From: Bagarius yarrelli
Lineage: Eukaryota > Chordata > Actinopteri > Siluriformes > Sisoridae
NCBI GenBank assembly: GCA_005784505.1
Contig: VCAZ01000015.1
Span: 2,216,668-2,280,667 of the forward strand
Length of the DNA stretch: 64,000 bases
Reading direction: 5' to 3'
This document shows positions 12,540-24,990 of this stretch, piece after piece. The notes under the pieces were generated by a model that worked only from the letters and a program-made list of their open reading frames with translations, was not told the origin of the DNA and ran no database searches. Numbering within the stretch: the first letter of the stretch is position 1; every line of letters starts with the position of its first letter. Made by a program: the position numbers and the translations under genes.

Positions 12540-14334
12540 TAATATAAGCAAATAACAGCCAATAACATTATGTAGTGCACTAACTGCTTTAAAATGATTT
12601 CAAAGCATTTAATATATGAAACATTATTAATTCGTTTATTGTAATAAAAAATGATTACTCTATAAAATAGGCAAAGTTAGAGTTCGATCACTTGGGAGTC
12701 ACATTCCAAGAAAAATCCAGCTATTATTTTTTAGTTAAGTTTATACAAAGTTGATTAGAACGTAATATATTTCCTGCTTGAACACATGAAATGTAGTTTA
12801 TTCCTGCTTCCACAAGTAAAAAAAGATTTTGATCAGTTGATACGCGTGTTGTGTTAGTGCATCTGTCGTGTCTCGAACTCTCGAAAGATTTAGTCAGTTA
12901 TTTTCACACCTGGTTGTAAAACTTTCCCTTTATTCTCTTTACACATACAGTGTTTATATTGAATCTGATCAAGCAGACAAAAAACATAGAGGATAAAAAT
13001 GCAATAAGTATCGGTAAAATTGTAAAAGAAACTAATATTTTAATGTTTTGGGTTTTTTTTTTTGCTTTGCTGTTTAAACACACATTCTAAATCTTCCAAT
13101 CTAAGCTAAAAAGTCTGTACATGAAAAGGAGTCTTTTTACTTAAAAAAAGCTCCGTCATTTTTGATACTAATTACTAATTTAATAAAAAACTAAAAAACA
13201 AATATGCGATATTTAGCCAAAATAATCAATGTTCTATTTATATTGTGTTATAGTTAAAACATGCTGTAAAAAAAGTTAATAACTGTATGTTGACATCGGA
13301 AAATGACATACAGAGGAGTGTAGAAGTTTGTCTTCTATGTGGCAATAAGGGAAAAAAGAAAGGAATTATTTTAGTACCAAAAATGATTTCTATACATTTA
13401 CAATTAAAATGAGTGCATTCTGAAACTAATTCAAAAAAGCAACAGAGTAAAACACACACACACACACAAAATGCAAACGTTTTTTTACGTGTTTCACTAT
13501 AAATATGTTAAAACACAATTCTAACTGTTTCTGTTATAAGTGTAAATGACAAAACATCTGTAAAACCCAACAGTGAGATACAGTGAACTCCTTCGCTTTT
13601 TGCTTGTAGGTGAACTGAGGTCTGCATCTCAGGCTGGAACAAATCTACGGCCATTTTTTGCAAACGAATACTGAACAAACATGTTAGAATGGATTAATTA
13701 CAGTTAAATCATGCATAAGAGCTGGACATCGTTTATGACTCTCTGACAATATTCTCACAAAAATTCCACTCCTAAAAGTATATTTCTTTTCACGCCATTA
13801 GTTAAAAAATTCCAAACAATGAAATACTGTAAAGACTTTTAAAACTATTTTAAATACTTCTAAATATTTTAAAATACTGTTTTATTCTTTGCATGTGAAA
13901 AAAACGATGGCTGGGTGATGTTGTGTTTACATAATTTATGAACATCACAATACTCTGTGCAACACTACACACATCTGCAATATTTGTTACCAGGTGCTAC
14001 ACATCAATGTCAAAGCTATTTTCAGAGGTGAATAAGTTTAGTTGAATTTACTAGTGTACTTTCAGTAGACCACTGACTAAATGACATTTTTACTCAGTTT
14101 TGAATGTGATAGTGTGATAATGTGATAGAAGAAATTCTGTTACTGCTGGTTATATGTATAGATTTGTATTCCTGTAAAGAAAGCTCTATAATGTGTAAAA
14201 GGTTTGTGATAAAATTATACCCCAAAATACCCTGACGCATATACCAAACAGCTAATTATGACATAACACTATTAGTCTATATAATACTGCCCAAAAAAAA
14301 ATCCTAAACAAGTTCACATATCAGGACAACAGCA

Positions 14335-14722
14335 AAGCTGTGTACACTAAATGGCTAAAAGCTTCTGAACACCTTATCGGCACACTCATACCTGTCTCCT
14401 CCCCAAACTGTTACCACACGGTTGAAAGCCCACAGTTGTCTGGAATGATTCTATATGCTGTAGCATTAAGATTTCATGCATGATAGTTCCTCTGTGCGCA
14501 AAGCCCCTGAGCTCCATGACGACATGGTTTGTTCTGGTTGTTGTGGAATATATAAGTATCCTGCACAAAACCCTGACTCTGACACAACCACAATGAATAC
14601 CTTTGAAAGGGGAACTGGAACACAATGCACCCGTAAATGCACCCCAGACCCCCACACCTAGCTTTAGCAACTGACCCCGCTAATACTATTGTGTTGGTCA
14701 GTTGTCCATATAGTGTAAATCA
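14335..14722 (+). mobile_element. Degraded Tc1/mariner-family relic (copy B), both ends present
   Basis: Left end TACACTAAATGGCTAAAAGC (about 14,342) and right end CAGTTGTCCATATAGTGTA (about 14,701-14,718) are diverged inverted termini (consensus CACTATATGGCCAAAAGT). The interior resembles a Tc1-type transposase C-terminal region with frame breaks (SSVRKAPELHDDMVCSG, PAQNPDSDTTTMNTFERG, where an intact copy would have PAQSPDLNPIE). A short, internally deleted copy. Confidence 0.7.
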
Positions 14723-15486
14723 GAACCTTTTGTTCAAAATGCAGATTATTTCTTATTAAATAGCCTTGCTAATATTTTCATTATGGGTGACACCATGTCA
14801 CGATGCAAAAATCACTTTTGTACAACGCAATTAGTCCATGCCCTCAAACTTTTATCATGCCATTTTCTAAAAGCTGAAAAGATTGCCATTTTTCACTGCT
14901 TAAGCATCATTCTTGCATAGAGAAAGCTACAAATAGCTTTTTGCTCTTCTAATATCAATACTTCTGGATAGTTTAGCATTTCATTCACCACTCTGATTCG
15001 TGTTGAAAGCGGGTGTTAATTCTAAGGACACGATTTTTGGTAACTCAAAGAATTTCAACAGCAATAAAAAGTCATGTTGAATAGCCCTCAATCAGTAAAG
15101 ACAGGAAGATCAGATTTTGAAACTCTCCAAAGATATCCTGGAGCACAAAGATCCTTTACCATAAATACACTTCCAAAGTGTCCACAGCTTTAGCAGCAAT
15201 AAATATCCATCCATAAAATTCAGCCCAACAGGAAGCATTACGTTCTGTGCACATTTTGTTATTCCAGTGTTTTCTGTGCTGAAGTGAATAAAGAGCAAAA
15301 TACAGCTTGTTTAAAAAACTGATTTAGAAATATTTTTTTTCTAACCAAGAGTACTTTGATATGAAAAACCTAGTCAAAGCCAAACTAGTCAAAGCCAGTG
15401 CCGATAATTTTCCAGCTATAATTTTCTTCTATCGCCGAATCCGAGGTGCCACAGCAGTCGGCTTGGCTCATGTCATTCTTTACTGG

Positions 15487-16580
15487 TCAAACATCAGTGC
15501 TGATGGCGTGGGTGTTGCAGTAAAAGTCGGGAAAGGTGTAAGGGCTCAGTGAGGTGCTGTGAGTGGAGGGCAGCATGTACGCAATACGCTCAGCTCCGTT
15601 GCGTGTCTCATCCCTGTTCCGGAGATAGAAAGAGTTGTTGTAGAAGGAGGAACAGGTGGGGCAGGAGCTGTGGGCCACTTCAGGAGACACCGACAGGGGA
15701 GAGATGCTAGATTCATCCATTCCTGGTGGTCTGCAGACATCACAGGAGAACTGGGCCTCAGAGTAAGAAGGCGAGTCTGGGTCGGACCCATTCTGCTTAC
15801 AGCAATAATACTTAAAGATACATAGAAAGACAAAGAGACACAAAAAGACAGGCAAAACTAATTATAGGCAATTTAGAGGACATGGCATTAATAACAAAGA
15901 TAAATAAATAATCCAAAACATTTTTTACACAATTTTATTTTTCTAGGAGCAGCAGAGAAGGTCCACCACTGTTTAAAAGGAGTTTCTTAACATAGTAAAT
16001 ATTCTAGCAGGGGCCCATCTAGCCAGCAGTCAGTGACATTGTAATGTTTATGAACAGAAATGGGTTGTTTAACAAATCTACATGTAAAAACCAGATATTG
16101 ATAGCTGATAGTTTATTATAGCGTTTTATAACTATCTTTAGATCCCAAAAATAAATGTATTTTATGCATAGCAAAAATTAAAGCATTTGTTAGTTTTAAT
16201 ACATTTGGAGGAGAATGAGGAAAAGACTTTGATATTACCCAATTTACTGCAGGCTGTAAGCTTCCTCAGTACGTTAGCTAGAATGGACTCGTACCTACTG
16301 TGCAAATTCATTGCACATTTAGGTGATCTATCATTGCAGTCATTTAGGTACTTATGTATTAAGTATACAAAAGTATTTATCTTTACTGACATTCCATAAG
16401 TACAGAAATAATTTATAATTGTAAGTTTTATTTGGAAGCTTTGGGTTATTTTGGTTAATTTTCGTTTGTTAATAAATGCAAACTCACCTGGAGTCGGCAG
16501 TAGCAGAGCACTACAATGATACACAGCAGTATCACCGTTGCGAGTATTCCTCCAGTTATGACAACAGTTCCCGCTGTCAT
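15487..16580 (-). CDS. fam163a: FAM163A-like single-pass membrane protein
   Basis: Two coding exons: 16488-16580 (31 codons, starting MTAGTVVITGGILATVILL) and 15487-15810 (107 codons plus stop), total 138 aa. The N-terminus is a nearly invariant hydrophobic segment of the FAM163 family, followed by CYCRLQYYCCK, a cysteine-rich juxtamembrane stretch. The C-terminus ends NTHAISTDV, as both mammalian FAM163 proteins do. The body (SCPTCSSFYNNSFYLRN, then NGAERIAYMLPS) fits FAM163A better than FAM163B. It is shorter than human FAM163A (167 aa). An acceptor after 16602 adds 22 nt of 5'UTR to the first coding exon. FAM163A was described as neuroblastoma-derived secretory protein; its molecular role is not established. 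The final TDV could be a class I PDZ ligand (inference). Confidence 0.93.
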
Positions 16581-17164
16581 TCGACCAGATCTCCATCAAA
16601 CCCTGAGCATATGGAGAAGGACAGACCAATCAGAGACCTAACAGTAAATAAAACCTTAAGTAAGGAACATCCTGGAGTAAAAGACTGCTATATTCAAGTT
16701 CTTATACAAAACCATCGACTCATGTACAGCATTAAACATATTAAAATTGCAATCATTCTTTCTTAAAACTGCAGGAGATCAAAAAATGATATCAAAGAAC
16801 GAGTTATTATTGAACACATGACTGGCCAACATAAAAAAAAACTAAACATGTTTTCAGTTATGTAGGCTGGGGTGTATACTTAAAAACCTGAATTTCCTGA
16901 TAAGTATAATAGTTTAGACATTGGCATAGTTCTTCGATTGCTTGATGTTTTTTTCACAGAAATAACTCAATGAAGGTTTTTTAAGCCTTTAAAGCAGGTT
17001 TTAGGGTTGTAGCTCCCTATCTTTTAAAATAACTGGACATTAATCTTGTAAATCCATTTTGTCGCGGTATAGATGATGTCTATGTTGGTCTCAGCTTTTG
17101 TTTTTGTATTTATCGGTTGCGGTTGTGATTTAGTCATGGTCAATATATGGTTGTTGGTCTGTTA

Positions 17165-17505
17165 TTAAGGCTGTCACAATTATTAAATAATCGTATGATC
17201 GCAATTATTTGACCTAACTGCGATTGTTGAATCCAACCGCAACTATTGCACACTTTTATTAGCCACAAGGGGGAGCTGTACTACCTGCAGCACCCTACTT
17301 TCCATCAGAGTAAGTTAGTGGAGCGCCGTGATTTGTGAGCTTTAATAACGCTCCATTACCAGCTCAACTCATGTTAACAACCCATAATGCAACTCCACTG
17401 AGTATGAGTAAAGGCAGAAAACCCCCCCCAATAATCGCAATTATTTCTTTGACAATTAATCGTCAGACAAATTTGATAATCGTCTGATAGTTCTATCTGT
17501 TATTA
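17165..17505 (+). mobile_element. AATCG-rich MITE, probably hAT-type
   Basis: The block opens with GGCTGTCACAATTATTAAAT and AATCG/CGATT motifs (17,168-17,240) and closes with CAATTAATCGTCAGACAAAT and GATAATCGTCTGATAGTTCT (17,453-17,495). The ends are thus related in inverted orientation around a non-coding 200-bp core. No ORF. Family assignment is by resemblance only. Confidence 0.5.
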
Positions 17506-19084
17506 TACTGTACGTCTTGGTACTTATTGGTGTTGATCAGTATGATAAGCATCTTGTTAAGTTTAGTTAATGTTTCATTTGTCCTAAATAGAGTAAATTG
17601 TGTTCTAATTTGATCTAAAGTGGTATAGATATTAATTGTATGCAGTATTTGGTCTTCACAGGGTCCTAATCATAACTCAGTTGTAGGGTTTGGTTTCAGC
17701 TAACAAAGATTCTGATCTTGTTTTTGTATGGGTTTGGTATGGGTCTTAAATCTAGTATTCAATAGGAAGGAGGTATATTCTTGCTCTTTATTGGTCTTGG
17801 CCTTGATTTGTTTGCTGTTTCCTGGTTTTAGTAGAAATGGATATTGGTTATGTATAGACTAAAACGGTGAAAAGTAGGTCACTAGATGACACTTTACAGC
17901 CATGTAATTACAACAAATTATTAATACAGTAGAATTGGTGTAAAAAGCTCTTAACCATTTATCGACATAAAAAAAAGGTTATGTGCTGTCAAATATGTAA
18001 CTAAGGTAAATATATTAAAACATAATAGATGGTCCAATTACAACCTAAAGCTAAGAATGTATGAAACACATCTGTAAGACTGTATTGGGTATCTTCTCCA
18101 CGCTGCCTTGAACTGACACATATTCATCCAATTTGTTGCTTCCTGTTTGTGCTCTCTGGTGAGTCTCTATAGCAACAAAATCAAATTTGCGCCGATCATA
18201 TTAACCCAGTCTATAGTGGCATGCATGTCACTGCTGCCACAACGGCAATTAGACAGGCTGTCATACACACATAAAAATTTAATTCATGCATTAATCCATA
18301 TGTTGTTCAGTCTTCAGCTGGACAAACGAATGGGTGGATCAATAGACCGAAATTAGTAAGGAGAGGAGAGAGACAGCATGTGCTGATGCTTGTGTCCTCT
18401 GGCTGAAGTGTACTGAGTGTGCTGACAGAGGTAGTGTTCGGTCAAGCAGTTTGGCAAAATTGAGTTTGACCAGGAGTGCAGATTTGATTAAAGAGTTGGC
18501 ATGATGAAGTACAATCATGCAGCTGAATGAGAATAATGAAGCCTCACAGCAGGAAGAGAGAGAAAACCGGGAGGCCAAACACACCTGCTCATTTCTCTCT
18601 CCACACTGATCTTATACACATGCTGCGGGAAAAATAATTGCATCCTGTTTTTCAGTAGGGAAAAAAGAAGAGAGATCATTTCCCGATCTTCGGCTCTTTC
18701 TTCTACCAGCTGTCGGACAAAAATGTCTTGAAACTTTTTTATTGGACAAATTTTTATTCGCTTATATAAAACGAATGTCCATCAGTCAACTGCTGGGTGT
18801 CTGAAAATGACACATAAATAAGATAAAAAGTTGAAGACTAAAGAGCTGTAATTGGGGAGAAAAATAAGCCAGTTTAAAGCTGAATAGGAGCGAACTGTAT
18901 TAATAGCATTAGAGAACATTTTAGCATAGTTTAAGTGATGACCTTAGCAAAACATTTATAAAAAAAAACAAACCATTTAAACTTGTTAGTGAAATTAGCC
19001 TCAAAAGTAAAAAAAACAAAAAAAAATTACGAAAAATTATCCCAGGCATCTTACTTTTTTTTAACTATCTGAAAGCTTCAGGGT

Positions 19085-19185
19085 CTAAAGGTTAGGGGCC
19101 CACTTGTGGCAGCTTGGTGGTCCCTTAATCGTCGAATAAGCAGTCCAGCTCATTACCCACTGGGCTACCACTTGCCTATGTTCAC
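19085..19185 (-). mobile_element. Truncated SINE copy, antisense
   Basis: Only the head and central part remain (GGGGCCCACTTGTGGCAGCT to GGGCTACCACTTGCC). The 3' tail is missing. Confidence 0.65.
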
Positions 19186-19689
19186 CAACTAACATTTTGA
19201 AATTGGAGTAGGCAAAAAATAGTGCACAAAATGTATTTTTTTTTTTAACTGAGCTAATACCAGTCTATACATCATCTAATCTGAGATAAAGCAGAAATCT
19301 AAATGCTTTTACCCTCCCCATCAACCCAAAATATAAAACTTAAGTCTGAATGGTTTTGCTCACACAGCATAGCAAGTAGATGACTATTCGTACCTCTGAC
19401 CACTGCTCCAAGTTCAGATTAGAGCAACAGTAAAAATGCAGGATTCTGACACAGCCTTTTCTATTCTGTTTCTGTGCTTTAAGTACTGTAGTGCTTTAGC
19501 GCTGATAAGACTTCCTGCAGCTGTGTGCTGCCGAACTCAAGCATCTGCACTCGCACTCAATGGAGACAATTATAACTCCTATTCAGCTAAGAGTGCCGAG
19601 CCAGCTGGACCACTTCAATTAACATGTACCAATTTAAGTAGTCGCGAGAAGATCGTTCGGAAATTTTATTTCATTTTTAACATTTATTT

Positions 19690-19990
19690 TATAAAATAGG
19701 CAGCGCTGTTGCCTCACAGCAAGAAGGCCCGGGTTCGTGTTCCTGTCTGTGTGGAGTTTGCATGTTCTCCCCGTGCTTGTGTGGGTTTACTCCAAGGTAC
19801 ACCGGTTTCCTCCCACAGTCCAAAAACATGTATGTTAGATTGATTGGTGATTCTAAATTGCCCGTAGGAGTGTGTGTGTGGCCCTATGATAGACTAGCGA
19901 CCTTGCCCTTTCAGAGAAAGCTGGGATAAGCACCAGCAGATCCCTGTGACCCCGAATTAGGGAATAAGAAGGTATAGAAGATAAATGAAT
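19690..19990 (+). mobile_element. Widespread teleost interspersed repeat (SINE-like)
   Basis: Contains GTTTGCATGTTCTCCCCGTG, then TTTCCTCCCACAGTCCAAAA, AATTGCCCGTAGGAGTG and a 3' part GCTGGGATAAGCACCAGCAG ending in a decayed ATGAATGG-type tail. I recognise this as a very common fish repeat (possibly the one called Mermaid) but am not sure of the name. Nearly full length. Confidence 0.75.
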
Positions 19991-21036
19991 GGAAATATTT
20001 TTAACTCTACATGTCCGGCGCCTTGCTTACTACTGTTGTTTACTGTTAGTTAACTACTGTTGCATAGGCTAAATTTGCATATTTGTCTATAATTTGTCTA
20101 TAAGTTTGTATATAATTGTCTTCTATACAATTTGTTTTGTATTAACATAGATTGAGAGAGAATATTCAGCTCATTTCTTACATAAATTCAGCAGAATTAC
20201 AGCAGTGACAATTTTTCAATTTGACAAATTTCAGCAGTTTAATATTATTTAATAAATTATTAACTTGCTTTACCACAATTTTTGGCAAGTAAGGATTCCT
20301 GAAACTTTTAAAAACAGACACAAAAGTTCATCAAAACACAAAGAGACAATTAAATGGATGCACAGTTAAAAATAGACTGACCAAAACCTACATTTTCAGC
20401 ATTGCACTTTATCTCAATAAACACACAAAACTTGTGTAAAGGACCCTGTCCCTCTCTCTAAAGTTCCTCGAAACCATACCAAAAGTATAATCATGCAATG
20501 GAGGACCAATCGCCAATGTAAAAGCTCAATTGTTCTCAGTTGTCTCTTGGTCTAATAAAACGATTCTGCATTATACAATAAACATTTGACAAATTAATGA
20601 AGGATAAGACATTTTTTCCTGTACAGCTGATTAGGCAGCTATATTCACTCCTTGGTTAGAACAAATCTATATACATTTCTAAATGTCCGACTGGTTTATA
20701 AGATATTCAAATACTGCGCAAAGGTTCAAAATTCAGATTTATTATTGAATAGATAAATGGACATCATGTTTCTCAGTTGTCAGACTGCATTGAAGGAATT
20801 ACCAGCCACCAGGCGATTAACGATAGTTAAGACTAATGTATAGAACTATTAATCTGATAAAAATAGTTTTTTCTTATTACTCACTATTTCTGAGCTTCTC
20901 AAAATCTACAATATACACAATAATCGGGAGCTGAATCTATAAAGGACTGTGATATTTTTGTAAAGGCAATTATAAAAAAATAAAAGCTGCATTTTGCCGT
21001 ATATATAGAGAACTTTTAATAAATGTTAATCAGGGT

Positions 21037-21230
21037 GGGAAAGGTTGTTATACAAGCTTTACAACAGATACATTGTAGTAGAAGATTGTAAGTTCGATAC
21101 CCAGCACCACCAAGTTACCATTGGTGGGCAACTGAGCAAGGCACTTACCCCAATTGCTTAGTTGTACAAATAAGGTAAAAGTAGCTCGGAATAAGAGTGT
21201 CTGCTGAATACCAGAAATGTAAATGTAAGT
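21037..21230 (+). mobile_element. Old SINE copy
   Basis: Diverged head, box B (GTTCGATACCC), GAGCAAGGCACTTACCCCAA body and the tail GCTCGGAATAAGAGTGTCTG with AAATGTAAATGTA. More diverged than the copies at 168 and 12,357. Confidence 0.75.
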
Positions 21231-22859
21231 ACAATATGATGTGTTGTGTAGCAAGACAGATAGACCATTAAAAATAATAGACACACAATGTGTACAAAAC
21301 AAGTCTGAGCAAAAGTGAATATGATGTTCGAGTCATTCAAAGAATACTAAAAACAACCTGAACAGTAAATTGAAACAGTAAACAGTCTAAAGAGGTTTTT
21401 TTTTCAGTTTCAGTCCCATTTTTATCATACATGGTGATAATATACATCATTTCAATCTCACAAAAAGTAAAATGTCACTTTTACTGTACCAGATCCTGCC
21501 TTATTTCCCCTGTTTTGTTTTGTGTTGATGGGCAAAAAGCCATCTCATCGCTTCTGTCCATCCTCATCATGTCATTCTACTTTACACCAATCCACTGGCT
21601 GTCCCTTCGTTTTTGCCTTATCTACCAGATCTTCCTCTCAGGAGTCCATTTCCTCCCGCCTGGCACTAATGACTACCTTTCTCTTGCTCGGGAGCTATTT
21701 AGGCATGCTTTCTCTCTATATTACCAACGTTTAGAGGACAAACAATAATAGCTTCCATAATTAAAGGCTACAAGCAGTAGCAAACAATAATCCAACATGT
21801 GGAAACAACGAGAGCTATTTAAAGATAATTAGAAAACACAACAGCATGATTCAGATATACACTGCCTTCCTGAAGTAACCATTATCTGGATTTATTTTTA
21901 TTCTTTGTGGTGCTGGACATTTTGTTCATCTGTATTGTTTCATAATCTTATTCCTTCTGAACCTATAAAACAGGACCCGACAGTTTTTTTTCTCTGTTCT
22001 AATCTTCAAATCTGAAAAAAGGGAGCTGTTGTTATTCTTGAGAGAACAGCAGGCTTACACACACTGATGAACGCTATACCTAAGGAACGTTTTTATGCTG
22101 AGACCAGGCAGGAAATATGAAACCTAACTGCAGGACAGAGTTTTGAAACTGCAGGACAGACTTCTGTATTTTATTAGTGCAATCTTTCTTAATATTTGTT
22201 TGGTATGTGATCCTTCTTATTATTCCAAAATTTTATTCCAACTCTTTCAGGGCACTTGGTAAAAACAATCTGTACCATATCTGCTTCCTGGACTGAAGTC
22301 AGAAATAGTTAAACAAATTATACATCTATATTATTTACACAACTAACTGCCCATTGGGTTTGTATTTGTTTTTCTTATTGTGTGGTTTTCCTTTTTTAGC
22401 TTTCTAATTATTAATACACAATTTGGTTTGTTTGATTGATTTGTGAGCTTATTAAATGTACGAAATATAATTGTAATCAAATCTGAATCATGAGAATTGC
22501 ACAATGAATATTGTATAATATAGTATTGTATAATATAATATTGTATAATTTGCATGTTGCAAGAATTTATTTCTACAGGCTTGAATTTTAAAGGGCTTCA
22601 CTTTTGAGCAATTATTAATTACAAAAAGTTTAGTGCCAGTAAAAATGGTAGATTTAATTTATTGTCTAGTTTTTAAAACTCCTTACACTGGCATAAAACC
22701 CTGTAATAAAGACTGCATATGAATTTAGCCTTTTATTGCAAATGGTGGCAGAAATAAAAAAAAAAGAGCTTATACTGTATGTGTTTATTTACAGAATAGC
22801 GATAAAATCCTAAATTACATTCAATAGAAACTGTAGAGCTTTAAAGGACATAAAGAAAT

Positions 22860-22890
22860 ACACTATATGGCCAAAAGTATGGGAGGTTAG
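22860..22890 (+). mobile_element. Solo terminal fragment of the copy A/B Tc1 family
   Basis: ACACTATATGGCCAAAAGTA is a near-consensus terminus of the family seen at 8,985 and 14,335, but no internal sequence follows. Probably a remnant end. Confidence 0.5.
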
Positions 22891-24944
22891 GCATTAAAGT
22901 CAGGTGAGAATTCAAACTAGTTATTATTCATTGTCAAATGACCTGAAATAAGGAAACGCATCAAATGACTAGAAGAAAAACATTCTACTGTTTCATCTGA
23001 AAACTGGTGCTGACTTAAAAACACACACACGCATACACACACACACATATTTCAAGACATCGATCCCATCATACACTGTCTCTGGATAACTGTATTTGGC
23101 CTTACTTATAAAGATCATTAACATTGATTAGCCTGTGACTATTTGAGGAGTTTAGAGGAAGGTGTAAAAAGAAGGTATCGTTTATGAACACTTTTTACAG
23201 CTGCCAAGAAGAACATTATAATTTAATAGCTTCGGATAAAAACCACCAACATTCAGGGGATAGATGGAGACAGTAAAGAAAATTAATGTGAAGGAAAGGA
23301 TTACACACAGTTTGAGAATATGTTTATAGAAAATCGGAGGAACTGGAGGAGAACTGAAATACCTGCCTCTGGTAAATAATCCCCTATTTTCTGTAACGTT
23401 TTAGGCTTTTAATTGACAGGCTGGTTATTATTAAATATTACTTTCAGAATGATTCGATTTTTGGGTCTTAAATTCCTGATACTCCTTTTTGTCAACTCAA
23501 ATAATATTTTTTTTATACAAGTAAAAATATTTGGACTTTCTGTGAAAAGGGTTGAATTTTTCCAAAATTGCCAGCATATCTACACTACAGAATATTAATG
23601 CACGGCATATTTTTATTCTGCAATTCATTAATAATGTTGCTGAAAGTGCTTTCAATCTCACCTCTCATTCAGTGGCATAAAGTGCACTAGTGCACAGATC
23701 ACAAAAAAGTCACGGCTCATCCTCTATCTCAGAGGATCCATCTGTGTATATCTTCAGGGGCAATAATACTCCGGCGCAGCCTGGGCCGCAGGATTTATGG
23801 CTCTTCTGCAGGAGCTTCCCAGCCCAAGGACAAAGATGCATCCAGTCTGGCATATCTGACAACCCCAAAGCACTGCCTGCCTCCTTATTCAGCACTTCCT
23901 GTGTCAATCCGTTTATTCACAGTGGTTATAGAGGGCTGCAAAATGAATAGCTAATTCTGATGATGTGCAGAGATGTTATGCTTGCGTGAGCTTTACTATG
24001 CAGTGGTTTCAAATAATTTACTGGATTTGGAACCTAATAATTTTGCCACACCCACAAAATTCCTCCAGTGGCTAATATGCCTGACCCTAAACATTGAATT
24101 GCTTTTCCTGCTCTAACATATACACACTGGCACGGAAAAGGACCAGGAAAGCCGAATCAGTGGATCAGATATATAACAGAAGAGTAAACAACAACAGGCA
24201 GGAGTGTTGTAGCATCTGGGATAAGAATTACAGTGAATTACTTATTGGTAAAGAGTCCGTCAGGACCATGATGATTCAACTTTGCATAATTATCGGAGTT
24301 TTCACTGCCAATTGTACAAGCATCTTTCCATAATGAATGAATTAGTTAGTTCATTTACAGAAATAAATCCATTCCAGTCACTTCTACTCCACTGTATCGG
24401 TGGATAGCATGGCAAAATAAATCCTGTAATATGCGAAAACAATTTTCGGCAAACAAAGAGTGGGAATTGGAATCAGGAATTACAAGCATTTTTCAAATTA
24501 ACGTTTTTGTAAAATATTAAATACTCGAAGAAGAAAAAGAAAATAAATGTAAGAATAAAAAGTAACGTAGGTACTCATACTGAGCCACAGTAGAGTTATT
24601 GGATATTCAGACAGGAACACAAACACACACAATTCCACATATGGGTCAATTTAATGTAGCCAATCCATGCACAGGCACCAGAGCACCTGGGAAAAATCCA
24701 TACAGACACAAGGAATACAAGGATTACATTCTTTACACACAGTTACCCAAACTTAAGATTGTGTAGTAGTATACAATAAACAATTGACATTGCCAGCTAA
24801 ATGTTGCAATACCAATATCATTTAATTTATCATATCATATTTTACCACCTGAAAATATTTCTAATAATTAAATATTTAATACCGTTTTCAGACATTCTGT
24901 AATGTTTCATCCAATTTAAAATGCAGTATACAAAAACCGTACGC

Positions 24945-24990
24945 CACGGTATACAGTACACCACGGTATACAGTACACCACGGTATATTA
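24945..24990. repeat. Short tandem repeat with CCACGGTATACAGTACA units
   Basis: About three copies of an 18-bp unit (CACGGTATACAGTACACC), the first and last partial, in the fam163a intron. Confidence 0.8.

Larger units (their letters stand above)
9961..15486. other. Intergenic region between rabgap1l and fam163a
   Basis: No supported gene. It contains the Tc1 3' fragment (10,622-11,205), an (AT)n tract and two SINEs (12,018-12,539), and Tc1 relic B (14,335-14,722). The 11,300-12,000 and 12,540-14,330 stretches are AT-rich and show nothing I recognise. Sequence nearest 15,487 is presumably fam163a 3'UTR; a minus-strand AATAAA exists near 13,880 but its use is unknown. Confidence 0.5.

Noticed and set aside
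14476..14661. 61-codon ORF as a possible gene
   Set aside because: It is the decayed transposase of a Tc1-family relic, with lost catalytic motifs.
16162..16629. 155-codon minus-strand ORF spanning fam163a exon 1
   Set aside because: Wrong frame for the coding exon; the MTAGTVV frame with proper splice sites is the real one.
21431..21748. 105-codon plus-strand ORF with an HWLSLRF stretch that recalls LINE reverse transcriptase (HWLPVRF)
   Set aside because: Only a few residues fit and the flanking sequence shows no reverse transcriptase motifs; chance resemblance is likely.
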